From positions 3,229,001 to 3,293,000 of the forward strand of contig NC_092677.1 in NCBI RefSeq assembly GCF_964355755.1: a stretch of DNA of 64,000 nucleotides. The letters run 5' to 3'. Below the pieces are notes generated by a model that worked only from the letters and a program-made list of their open reading frames with translations, ran no database searches and was not told the origin of the DNA. The position numbers and the translations under genes are program-made. How positions within the stretch are numbered: position 1 is the first letter of the stretch; each line of letters begins with the position of its first letter. Source of the DNA: Antedon mediterranea. Taxonomy: Eukaryota > Echinodermata > Crinoidea > Comatulida > Antedonidae. Positions 1 through 9,690 of the stretch are shown piece after piece.

Positions 1-1039
1 AAGCAACGTATTAAATTGCGCAAGTAATCTGCAAATTGCGCAAGGTTTTTCGACAGATTGTGAAATCATGCACACCCATATTTTTATAGTAATTTCTAAG
101 AATGATTCAAAATTAAAGATAAATATCGCATTTCCTTATTTTAGTAGTGCAAATATTGTTATAAGTTAGCATACCGTCGAAGAACCGACGAAGGAAAACG
201 AAGCGGTGGTGTTCCACCAGGCGGGCGCGGCGCGGGCGGCCGGCTATACTACTCTAGCCTAGCTAGGGTCTGGACTACTGATACTGACTAGGTTACATGG
301 CCTAGCTTAAACTAATATTAAAAACTTAAAAAGTGAGTATTAAACATTATCTTCATTGAAATGGTCTTATTTATATAATAAAATACTAAATTTTAAACTC
401 CTCTGCCTAGGCCTAGCCTAGCCATGTATGGGAAAATTTACAGTTCGTTTTCAAATTGCGCAAAGGTGTCATATTGCGCAAGAACTATCTTGCGCAATTT
501 ACAAATTGTGCAGCGCAATTTAAAATTGCGCAAAGATTTTCTTGCGCAATTTCAAATTGCGCAAGTTGATTGCGCAATTTGAAATTGCGCAAAAAAATCC
601 TTGCGCAATTTAAAATTGCGCAAGAATTCTTTGCGCAATTTCAAATTGCGCAAGGATTTTTTTGCGCAATTTCAAATTGCGCAAATCGTTCAAATCGCGC
701 ATAACATAAGCCTATTAGGGCCTACATTATAGAGCTAGAGAGGAGCCTATTACTAATACTATATTAGTATTAATTTAAATTTAAAAAAATTAACCTATAG
801 GAGTAGGCCTAGTAGTAGCATTGCCATATTAATATTAATAATTTCTAGGCCCTATGTAGTGTTTTGTTCCGACACAGCCTGTGTGTGAACAATTTAATTT
901 GCAATCGTAATGTCAGATGAGTGAATTAACAATGCCACGGTGATGCAGTATGAAAAATATAAGTTTTATAAATTAAATAATGATTTCATTTGTTTTGTTA
1001 CAATTCAGAAAAAGTCCATCACCAGGCCTAGGATACCCG
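1..1039. repeat. TTGCGCAA palindrome array and 5' flank of TSNAXIP1
   Basis: Between about 448 and 690 the 8-bp palindrome TTGCGCAA, usually within AAATTGCGCAA or TTGCGCAATTT, recurs about 13 times in alternating orientation, and two more copies lie at 14-46. Neighbouring copies can pair into hairpins. The core matches the consensus of C/EBP-type bZIP binding sites (ATTGCGCAAT), but a simple palindromic repeat is an equally good reading. The rest of the stretch is AT-rich with CCTAGGCCTAG-type words. A 3' splice acceptor (pyrimidine-rich run ending CAG at 1006-1008) precedes the first TSNAXIP1 coding exon, so at least one upstream 5' exon should lie here or outside the window; I could not place it. 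Confidence 0.7.
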
Positions 1040-4000
1040 ATGAGTCAATCAGGACCGCATTATCAATTGACGTTAACTGGCGACTTAATGAAACATAACT
1101 TACCTGAACCAAACACGCTAAAGGTAACAACAAGAGGGTATATTTAACCATTAAATCCTTGTACAGTAGAACCAAGGGGACACCTTCATTCAGGACCCAT
1201 CAATGTGTCCCCCTAATAGAGGTGTCTTAAAGTAGTGATTCTACCATTAACAAGGCACATACAGAACTAACTTTAAATTCTTTTCACAGCCATATGTAGA
1301 CATAAAAGCTGGGAAGGTGGACACATGGCCAGCCCACGCCACTGCTCAAGCAACTACCGCGCTGACGTCGTACAACCAGAGGCAGCAGCACAACGTAGAT
1401 GGCGTTGATGACAACAGTCCACAACGATCTATCATTCCAAAGCCGAAGTTTTTAGACCAATTGGAATCATTTCTAAAAAAGGAACTAAGAAACCTAGACT
1501 GTTCTCAGTCTGGGCCTAGCGAGCTAAGGCTACAGGTATCATTTTAAACTTCCCCCTTTTATTGGAATACTAGTAGTCCTAACCTAGGACTATCACAGAC
1601 ATATGCAGTACATTATATTAATATTTCTTTAATTTTTTTAATTCCTAAAAAAATTTCTTTTAAATTAAACAGGCTTTCAGAGAAGTATTTGAATATTTAA
1701 TTCAAGATTTTAAAACGTATCGTCCACTTCTGTCGGCCATCAAGAATGAATATGAAATGATGTTATCGCATCAACGTCAGCAGATCCGTGAACTTCAACC
1801 TCTCAAGGTTTGTTTACCTCCATGTTTTAACCTCTGTCTACACTATCAAATTATGCCCAAATATGGTAGTGATGTGACATCATCATGTCCATATATGAGC
1901 ACATAATTTTTTGTCACATAAATTTGATAGTGTAGACAGAGCTTTCCAAAATTCAAATATTTTAAATATAAAACATTTGTTTCCTGTGACATTACTGTAT
2001 TTTTTGCATCATTTTAGTCGATGCTGGTAACAGTATCTGAACAGTGCGACCAGAAGGTGATGGCATTACGAGGAGAGGAACGACAAGAGATGACGGAACT
2101 GAAACAAGAGAATAAAAATTTACAAGAAACAATTACTATCATGAAACGGGACCATGTGGAGTTTGAAGAACAGATTAAAAAGGTGAGTGAGTCCCCTTGA
2201 GGGGTACAAAGTGTCTTCTTAATAGGGGTACAAAGTGTCTTCTTAATAGGGGTACAAAGTGTCTCCTTAATAGGGATACAAAGTGTCTCCTTAATAGGGG
2301 TACAAAGTGTCTCCTTAATAGGGGTACAAAGTGTCTTCTTAATAGGGGTACAAAGTGTCTTCTTAATAGGGGTACAAAGTGTCTCCTTAATAGGGGTACA
2401 AAGTGTCTTCTTAATAGGGGTACAAAGTGTCTTCTTAATAGGGGTACAAAGTGTCTTCTTAATAGGGGTACAAAGTGTCTTCTTAATAGGGGTACAAAGT
2501 GTCTCCTTAATAGGGATACAAAGTGTCTTCTTAATAGGGGTACAAAGTGTCTCCTTAATAGGGGTACAAAGTGTCTTCTTAATAGGGGTACAAAGTGTCT
2601 TCTTAATAGGGGTACAAAGTGTCTCCTTAATAGGGGTACAAAGTGTCTTCTTAATAGGGATACAAAGTGTCTCCTTAATAGGGATACAAAGAGTCTTCTT
2701 AATAGGGGTACAAAGTGTCTTCTTAATAGGGGTACAAAGTGTCTTCTTAATAGGGGTACAAAGTGTCTTCTTAATAGGGGTACAAAGTGTCTCCTTAATA
2801 GGGATACAAAGTGTCTTCTTAATAGGGGTACAAAGTGTCTCCTTAATAGGGATACAAAGTGTCTCCTTAATAGGGGTACAAAGTGTCTTCTTAATAGGGG
2901 TACAAAGTGTCTCCTTAATAGGGATACAAAGTGTCTTCTTAATAGGGGTACAAAGTGTCTCCTTAATAGGGGTACAAAGTGTCTTCTTAATAGGGGTACA
3001 AAGTGTCTCCTTAATAGGGATACAAAGTGTCTTCTTAATAGGGGTACAAAGTGTCTTCTTAATAGGGGTACAAAGTGTCTTCTTAATAGGGGTACAAAGT
3101 GTCTCCTTAATAGGGATACAAAGTGTCTCCTTAATAGGGATACAAAGTGTCTTCTTAATAGGGGTACAAAGTGTCTTCTCAATAGGGGTACAAAGTGTCT
3201 TCTTAATAGGGGTACAAAGTGTCTTCTCAATAGGGGTACAAAGTGTCTTCTCAATAGGGGTACAAAGTGTCTCCTTAATAGGGGTACAAAGTGTCTTCTT
3301 AATAGGAGTACAAAGTGTCTTCTTAATAGGGATACAAAGTGTCTTCTTAATAGGGGTACAAAGTGTCTTCTTAATAGAGGTACAAAGTGTCTTCTTAATA
3401 GGGGTACAAAGTGTCTCCTTAATAGGGGTACAAAGTGTCTTCTTAATAGGGGTACAAAGTGTCTCCTTAATAGGGGTACAAAGTGTCTCCTTAATAGGGG
3501 TACAAAGTGTCTCCTTAATAGGGGTACAAAGTGTCTCCTTAATAGGGGGACAAAGTGTCTCCTTAATAGGGGGACAAAGTGTCTTCTTAATATGGGTACA
3601 AAGTGTCTTCTTAATAGGGGTACAAAGTGTCTCCTTAATAGGGGTACAAAGTGTCTCCTTAATAGGGGTACAAAGTGTCTCCTTAATAGGGGTACAAAGT
3701 GTCTCCTTAATAGGGGTACAAAGTGTCGTCTTAATAGGGATACAAAGTGTCTTCTTAATAGGGGTACAAAGTGTCTCCTTAATAGGGGTACAAAGTGTCT
3801 CCTTAATAGGGGTACAAAGTGTCTCCTTAATAGGGGTACAAAGTGTCTCCTTAATAGGGGTACAAAGTGTCTTCTTAATAGGGGTACAAAGTGTCTTCTT
3901 AATAGGGATACAAAGTGTCTCCTTAATAGGGATACAAAGTGTCTTCTTAATAGGGGTACAAACTGTCTTCTTAATAGGGGTACAAAGTGTCTTCTTAATA

Positions 4001-7000
4001 GGGGTACAAAGTGTCTTCTTAATAGGGGTACAAAGTGTCTCCTTAATAGGGATACAAAGTGTCTTCTTAATAGGGGTACAAAGTGTCTTCTTAATAGGGG
4101 TACAAAGTGTCTTCTTAATAGGGGTACAAACTGTCTTCTTAATAGGGGTACAAAGTGTCTCCTTAATAGGGATACAAAGTGTCTCCTTAATAGGGATACA
4201 AAGTGTCTTCTTAATAGGGGTACAAACTGTCTTCTTAATAGGGGTACAAACTGTCTTCTTAATAGGGGTACAAACTGTCTTCTTAATAGGGGTACAAAGT
4301 GTCTTCTTAATAGGGGTACAAAGTGTCTTCTTAATAGGGATACAAAGTGTCTCCTTAATAGGGATACAAAGTGTCTTCTTAATAGGGGTACAAACTGTCT
4401 TCTTAATAGGGGTACAAAGTGTCTTCTTAATAGGGGTACAAAGTGTCTTCTTAATAGGGGTACAAAGTGTCTTCTTAATAGGGGTACAAAGTGTCTCCTT
4501 AATAGGGATACAAAGTGTCTTCTTAATAGGGGTACAAAGTGTCTTCTTAATAGGGGTACAAAGTGTCTTCTTAATAGGGATACAAAGTGTCTCCTTAATA
4601 GGGATACAAAGTGTCTCCTTAATAGGGGTACAAAGTGTCTCCTTAATAGGGGTACAAAGTGTCTCCTTAATAGGGGTACAAAGTGTCTCCTTAATAGGGG
4701 TACAAAGTGTCTTCTTAATAGGGGTCTTCTGAACTTTGCTTTATTTTTCACAGCTCCAAGATGAAGTTGCAGTTGAATATCAAAAATACAGAAATGAATG
4801 CGACGCCAGAAAACTTCTTGTGTCAGACATCAATGATCTGAAATATCAACAAGAGGACAACCAGAAGAACCAAGCCGGTATGCAAGAGGTGTCGGCAGAA
4901 TCCAAGGAAGACCCTATCAGACTTAAGATCGCTCTTAAGTAAGTGCTTTGACTAGATTTGTCAGTATTCCCATAGAGATAGTGTAGTACGGTATACATAG
5001 AGAACTATAGTATCTCAATGGTATTAATATCTCTATGGCATGGCATTGCATGCACAATGAATAGTGAAATTTTCCTAATCTACTCGGATTATTGTTTGTT
5101 TGTTTTATCTTTATACTGGGTGACCTCTTCAGTCAAAGACTGATCTCCCAGAGGGCCCAGTTGGTGATCAGTGGCTGTGATGTACTAATACACCGGGGTA
5201 ACCCCCTACTCGTCTCGAAAGATGTACTAGGTTCTTTAAAGTGCACACGAGCAAGTTGTGTACACTGGACCTACGGTTTATAGTCCTTATCCGAGAAGAC
5301 TCGTTCTACCACCAGAACCATGGAGTGAGTGAGCCTCGAACCCCTGCCGATGTTATGACTACGTGATTACGGTTCAACTGTCTTAACCGCTCGGCCACTC
5401 ACTCCTTTTTATTACAAAAACTGCACCAAACATACTAGAAGACTACAAGACACTGGTGCACACACACAAGACTAGATAAAAGAAACAAAAGATAACACAT
5501 ACTAATTATTTTTATTAATGTTTATAGAAAAGCTCGAGAAGACATGACAGCAGTTACGATACAATTAAACGAGATGATTGCCAATTATGGTGATGTCATT
5601 CCAAGAAGGGATTTTGAAAACCTTACAAAAGAACATGAGGTTTGTATATATCATAACACATGTATAAAGTAATTAGGTCTGACATTCATCTCAGTGAATA
5701 TCTGGTACACACCAGCCATTTTGTGTCCTTTTCATCACCATTAATACACATAAAAAATATTCATATGATAACAAAATTTCAATAATAACAATGATTATGA
5801 CATACTGTATTTATAATCTTTCATTTAGGTTGTTACGAATCAGCTGACACAATTACAGGCCGATAACGCGCAGTTGATGTCCGAACATGAGTAAGTACAA
5901 TTTAAAAAGCGCTGGGGCGGTTCCAGTTTCACTGGTTTGGAGGATTTGAAAATATAACTAATAAAATTGTTGTTATTAAATTGTCTAAAGCCCTGTCTAC
6001 ACTATCTAACAAAAAAAAAGTGTGATATGCCCAAATATCGTCCATATATGTGCACATCACATTTTAAAAATTAAGTTTGATAGTGTAAACAGACCTTAAA
6101 GTTTAAGATTGTTTGTCTTTTATTAGCACGCTGTTACAAGTTCATGATCAGGTGATCCAGCAACGAGATCAGTTTTACACGGATCTTGAAACACTCAAGA
6201 GAAGCGCAACACCAAGGTATAAATAAAAAACAGAATATTTTAAATGTCTGAAAATCAAGTAACATTGCAAACAAATGATTATTACATGGCAACTTATATG
6301 GATAAACAAATAAATGCCATTATACCTACATTATAATACACCCCTAAACAATTAATGGAACTTTCCAGACATTTTTATCATCATACAAATATTAATCACT
6401 TAGACCGGACTGGGCAAGATGTGCAGAGGTCATTTCAGGTGGAGAAGATAAATGGCAGGACCTCTCAAAAGACAAGACAAGTAATGAACGTGTAGAGGTG
6501 CTTCTGCAGATCATATCAGGTGCAGCTGCGGCGGAAGATTTCTATGAAGGAAGGGTATGTGGTCAATTTATGAATTATGAATAAAAGTGACTGCTTTTTT
6601 TTTAAGTGACCCTCAAACACTAGAGGCCTTGGACATTTTTATCCTTTTTCAACATATTTTAATGCCTGTTTTTTCCTCTGGGCACTGCTCAGAGTCCCCC
6701 ATAAGCTCCGGGGCCCCTATGTTTTTCCAGTGAGCACTCATAGCCACCTCTTCCATCAAAACTCAAAGGTCAATCTTTAAGCCAATTTAGGGCCAAACAA
6801 AGCAAAATTAATTTATGTGTTTGTACAATGATTCCTCCAGGGTACTGGTGAGGATGTTCCCAAATACCTTCAACATGAAGGAATGGTTAAGAAACTGAAA
6901 TGGACCAGACCGGAAGCAGTTGCCATCATCAAAGAACTATGGGCAGAGAAGTCTAAAGCCAATGTTGAAGTACGTACATTCCTGATCTGAAGCAGTTAAA

Positions 7001-9690
7001 GCACATAAACTTTGCTCGACAAATAATACAGAAAACAAAGTCATATTTACAATTATGGAGCTAGCTTGGTGGTTAACATGCTTGCCTTTATGTCCCAAGG
7101 TCCGGGGTTCAATCCTGAACTATTGCGCAGGGTTCACGACTCTTTCAACTCCACTCCCTAAGCCTCAAATGAGACTTGGTTTATAAGCTTTATAAATTAT
7201 AAAATAGTTTATCCATCCTGTAATTGGCGAGTTACTTGCTGTTTGATGCGTAGATAATAAATAATATAAAAACATTATTCATGAGCTTATTCATGGTTAG
7301 CTATTTACACTTATCACCAACTTTGGCGGGTATTTATTACAGAGAGAAACCGAGTCACGGGAAACAATGGCGGACTTCCTGAATACGTACCTAATGCAGA
7401 AACTAAATAATGAGCCAACAGCTGTTGTTGAGTATTTCTACAACTTACAAGATGCCTGCGAGACTTACGATGACTCACCATTTGATCTTTTTTATGGCGT
7501 ATTGACAGAAGAAGTAAGATGTACAGTATTTAACTTTAAAAACAAACAATAACAAATAAATAACTTTATTGACAAAATATGATTTGAAATTTGTCTTCCT
7601 CAAAGCAACAATAGGAATAAATAAGACATTGTTTATACAGTAGTTAACCTAGTCTATTAAAGTGACACCATCAAGGACCCAACAGAGGTTGGCCGTAGTG
7701 TAAAAACCTACAGTTTTGTTTCTTTTGGCCCTTAAATTTAAATGTTTTTTTTTTACAGATTGATGAAGAAAGGTATTACCAAGAAATAGAGTCATTATCC
7801 AAACTTCATGATTCACTGCAAAAAGCCGACGAAGAAATGGCGACCGAGGTATTTCACTCAATATTCCAACTTACATTATGTGATGCTGTATCATGGATTT
7901 GGACTATGATACTGGACAAATTTTTCCTCATCACCCTGTCTTCAACAATAGAAACAAGATTATTACATGGCACCTTACATGGATAAACTAATAAATGCCA
8001 TTATACGTACACTATGATACACCCCTAAAAAATTAATGGAGCTTTCCTTTATTATGTGACACTGTATCATGGATTTGGACTATGGTACTAGACAAACTGT
8101 TTCTCATTTTGTATGTTTTTTTCTACAGGGTTTACTTCCACGTGATTTATTTGAGAAGGTGCTAAGAGACAACTTTCCTTTATTATGTGACACTGTATCA
8201 TGGATTTTGACTATGGTACTGGACAAACTGTTTCTCATTTTGTATGTTTTTTTCAACAGGGTTTACTTCCACGTGATTTATTTGAGAAGGTGCTAAGAGA
8301 CAACTTTCCGATCAAAGAGGACGAATCAATACAGAAATTAATGGACACCGCCCTCGCAGAGCTTAATTCCGACGACCCAACGACGATGAAATACCAAGAT
8401 TTGTTCTTAGTGGTATGTCATAACATGATAATATGATATTTTATCATAATCATATTGATTACGATTCCAATGGTAAATTCCTGGTTTAGTTTTTAAGGCC
8501 ACGGATGGAACTAACAAAAAGTGATAATTGCGTTAACTCTATCTTTTAGGATGAAGAAGGAAAGAATAGTACATTCCTGATACTGATACAAAGCCAAGGA
8601 CAAGAGGAGAGAGAGATTTATATAGAACAGATTAAAAAAGAACTCGGAGAAAGAGAGTAAGTACAGGGGCTAGTACTATAGAGAGTAAGTACAGGGGCTA
8701 GTACTATAGAGAGTAAGTACAGGGGCTAGTACTATAAATATGAAAGCACTCAGAAACTGAGTGAAGTACTTGGCAAAATAGACCACAGACGGCGCATGTT
8801 GATATTTTGGCCCAAGTTAAAAGAATACAACTTCGTTTATTTGTGAAGTTATTAATTATTAATGATCTTTGTATACCTTCTTTTTTTTTTTTTTAACTGG
8901 TGGTCACTACTTAAAGTTGTCCGCAACTTATTTTGACCTCCATCCGCACATTTTTTATGTTTTTCTTGTTTATTGTAATTTTCTTTTTGCAATTTGTAAT
9001 TTTTATCTTTTATTTTAAAATGTGTGGAGAAACTAATAAACAAACAAACAATCTGATTATACTGTACACAAATAACAGGGATCAGAGATTAAATATATGC
9101 ATGTATAGAAGATTAAGATTACTCCCAAAAAAAAATTCAATCATACTAGATGAAATATACTGAAATATTCAGAATGATAACTTGAAAATTGTAGGCGCTA
9201 TCATGCTAACAAACAAAGCAAATACTATACTTCGCAAAATTTTATTTTGCCAAGTACTAATAAAATACACAAAGGGATCGAATTAAATATATATATTTTA
9301 TTTTTCCAAGTACTAATACCATACACAAATAACAGGGAACAGAGATTAAATATATGCATGTAATAGAAGATTAAGATTATTCCCCAAAAACAAATTCAAA
9401 CTATACTAGATAAAATATACTTCACGCTTTAAAAATATTTTAATACAAAAAAAAACTTTCATTTTTTCCGTAGGGAGAATGTTCCAGTTAAAGAACTAAG
9501 AATCGCAATCGCTGTCGTCGACGCAGAAATCGACAAAACTTCCCTGCGTTCGTATCTCGCTCGTGCTTATAACGTTTCCAAAGATTTGATAAACGATGCC
9601 GAACCAGAACACATCGATGTTATCTTAAAACGCCTGAGTACCGGTGCTGTACGACGAATCGGTAAACTGAACACCTCCGATATGATGTGA
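1040..9690 (+). CDS. TSNAXIP1: TSNAXIP1 (translin-associated factor X-interacting protein 1), 15 coding exons
   Basis: Exons by eye: 1009-1123 (ATG 1040), 1290-1535, 1673-1807, 2018-2182, 4754-4938, 5528-5639, 5829-5890, 6127-6216, 6404-6554, 6841-6969, 7343-7513, 7759-7848, 8260-8412, 8550-8656, 9474-9690. All have GT-AG borders and phases that join into one frame of about 698 aa, the usual family length. Residues 85-210 match the TSNAXIP1 N-terminal domain (FREVFEYLIQDFKTYRPLLS, then IRELQPLK). A long charged coiled coil follows, with the family blocks EDPIRLKIALK and YGDVIPRRDFE, then TPRPDWARC and a helical C-terminus with GLLPRDLFEKVLRDNFPIK. The vertebrate protein binds translin-associated factor X and is testis/cilium-enriched. 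The frame is open upstream of ATG 1040, so the true N-terminus may lie in an earlier exon. The TGA at 9688 overlaps a possible donor (GTGAGT), but AATAAA at 9777-9782 supports ending there. Confidence 0.9.
1832..1944. mobile_element. MITE copy 1 (CTGTCTACACTATCA family), internally deleted
   Basis: Lies in TSNAXIP1 intron 3. The left end reads CTCTGTCTACACTATCAAA and the right end is its near reverse complement, TTTGATAGTGTAGACAGAGC. The middle holds the family words for a TGTGCCC-like box, CATCATCATGTCCATATATG and TTTTTTGTCACATAAA. No coding capacity. Confidence 0.85.
2198..4727. repeat. 24-bp minisatellite, about 105 copies, in TSNAXIP1 intron 4
   Basis: The unit starts AATAGGGGTACAAAGTGTCT and continues TCTT or CCTT, 24 bp in all. 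Copies differ almost only at two positions: GGGGTA versus GGGATA, and TCTTCTT versus TCTCCTT; rare variants are CAAACTG and TCTCAAT. Because 24 is divisible by 3 and the unit lacks stops in some frames, both strands show open frames of over 850 codons made of octapeptides. These are artefacts of the repeat, which sits between two well-supported exons (donor after 2182, acceptor before 4754). Confidence 0.95.
5088..5405 (-). mobile_element. tRNA-Leu/Ser-like SINE
   Basis: Read on the minus strand the head (5405 downward) contains GTGGCCGAGCGGTTAAG, a type-II tRNA A box, and about 45 bases later GGGTTCGAGGCTC, a B box, with a complementary GAGTGAGTG/CACTCACTC stem. A body of about 230 bp follows toward 5088. 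It lies antisense in TSNAXIP1 intron 5. The long unrelated tail and imperfect stems indicate a tRNA-derived SINE rather than a working tRNA gene. Confidence 0.75.
5988..6099. mobile_element. MITE copy 2 (CTGTCTACACTATCA family), short form
   Basis: In TSNAXIP1 intron 7. Ends AAGCCCTGTCTACACTATC and TTTGATAGTGTAAACAGACC flank a shortened core with TGATATGCCCAAATAT and GTCCATATATGTGCACATCA. Confidence 0.8.
6277..6366 (+). repeat. 90-bp dispersed repeat, first copy
   Basis: In TSNAXIP1 intron 8. About 90 bp beginning GATTATTACATGGC and ending ATTAATGGAACTTTCC. It recurs with few changes at 7958-8047 in intron 12 of the same gene, so a local copy event or two insertions of one element is likely. 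Confidence 0.75.
6600..6775 (+). repeat. Dispersed repeat with GAGGCCTTGG...GGGGCCCCTAT words
   Basis: In TSNAXIP1 intron 9. The run AGTGACC...GAGGCCTTGG, TTTTTCAACATATTTTAATG and GGGGCCCCTAT is repeated in the same order at about 44040-44200 inside the KCC gene. Related GGGGCCCC/GAGGGCCC words seed the 69-bp array at 10527-11577. No coding content. Confidence 0.6.
7057..7265 (+). mobile_element. tRNA-derived SINE (TAGCTTGGTGGTTAAC head)
   Basis: In TSNAXIP1 intron 10. The head has an A-box-like TAGCTTGGTGGTTAAC and a B-box-like GGGGTTCAATCC; the body ends TAATTGGCGAGTTACTTGC. A second copy lies reversed at 39480-39689 and a head-truncated one at 44446-44610. Confidence 0.75.
7958..8047 (+). 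repeat. 90-bp dispersed repeat, second copy
   Basis: In TSNAXIP1 intron 12. Matches 6277-6366 over about 90 bp. It directly abuts the 131-bp tandem duplication that starts at 8042. Confidence 0.7.
8042..8303 (+). repeat. 131-bp tandem duplication carrying an acceptor and 5' part of TSNAXIP1 exon 13
   Basis: 8042-8172 and 8173-8303 are near-identical. Each contains a pyrimidine tract, a CAG acceptor (before 8129 and before 8260) and the first 45 or so bases of exon 13 (GLLPRDLFEKVLRDNF). Only the second copy continues into the full exon. The offset of 131 is not a multiple of 3: using the first acceptor reads through the duplicate and hits a stop. A further degraded piece of the flanking intron (TGTATCATGGATTTGGACTA) lies at about 7888. 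Confidence 0.9.
8656..8738 (+). repeat. 29-bp tandem repeat (x3) that triplicates the exon 14 splice donor
   Basis: Each unit reads GAGTAAGTACAGGGGCTAGT and nine more bases. The first GTAAGT is the exon 14 donor at 8657; equal donors recur 29 and 58 bp later. Use of either would add an immediate in-frame TAA after the exon's last Arg. Confidence 0.9.

Noticed and set aside
2198-4727. CRISPR-like appearance of a regular short repeat
   Set aside because: Units are contiguous with no unique spacers, and the context is a eukaryotic intron.
2175-4764. Open frames of over 850 codons on both strands (LLRRHFVP and RGTKCLLN octapeptides)
   Set aside because: They come only from a 24-bp repeat divisible by 3 that lies inside a TSNAXIP1 intron; no start context, family or splice evidence.
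5320-5405. Functional tRNA-Leu/Ser gene
   Set aside because: A and B boxes are present, but stems are imperfect and a long SINE-like body follows.
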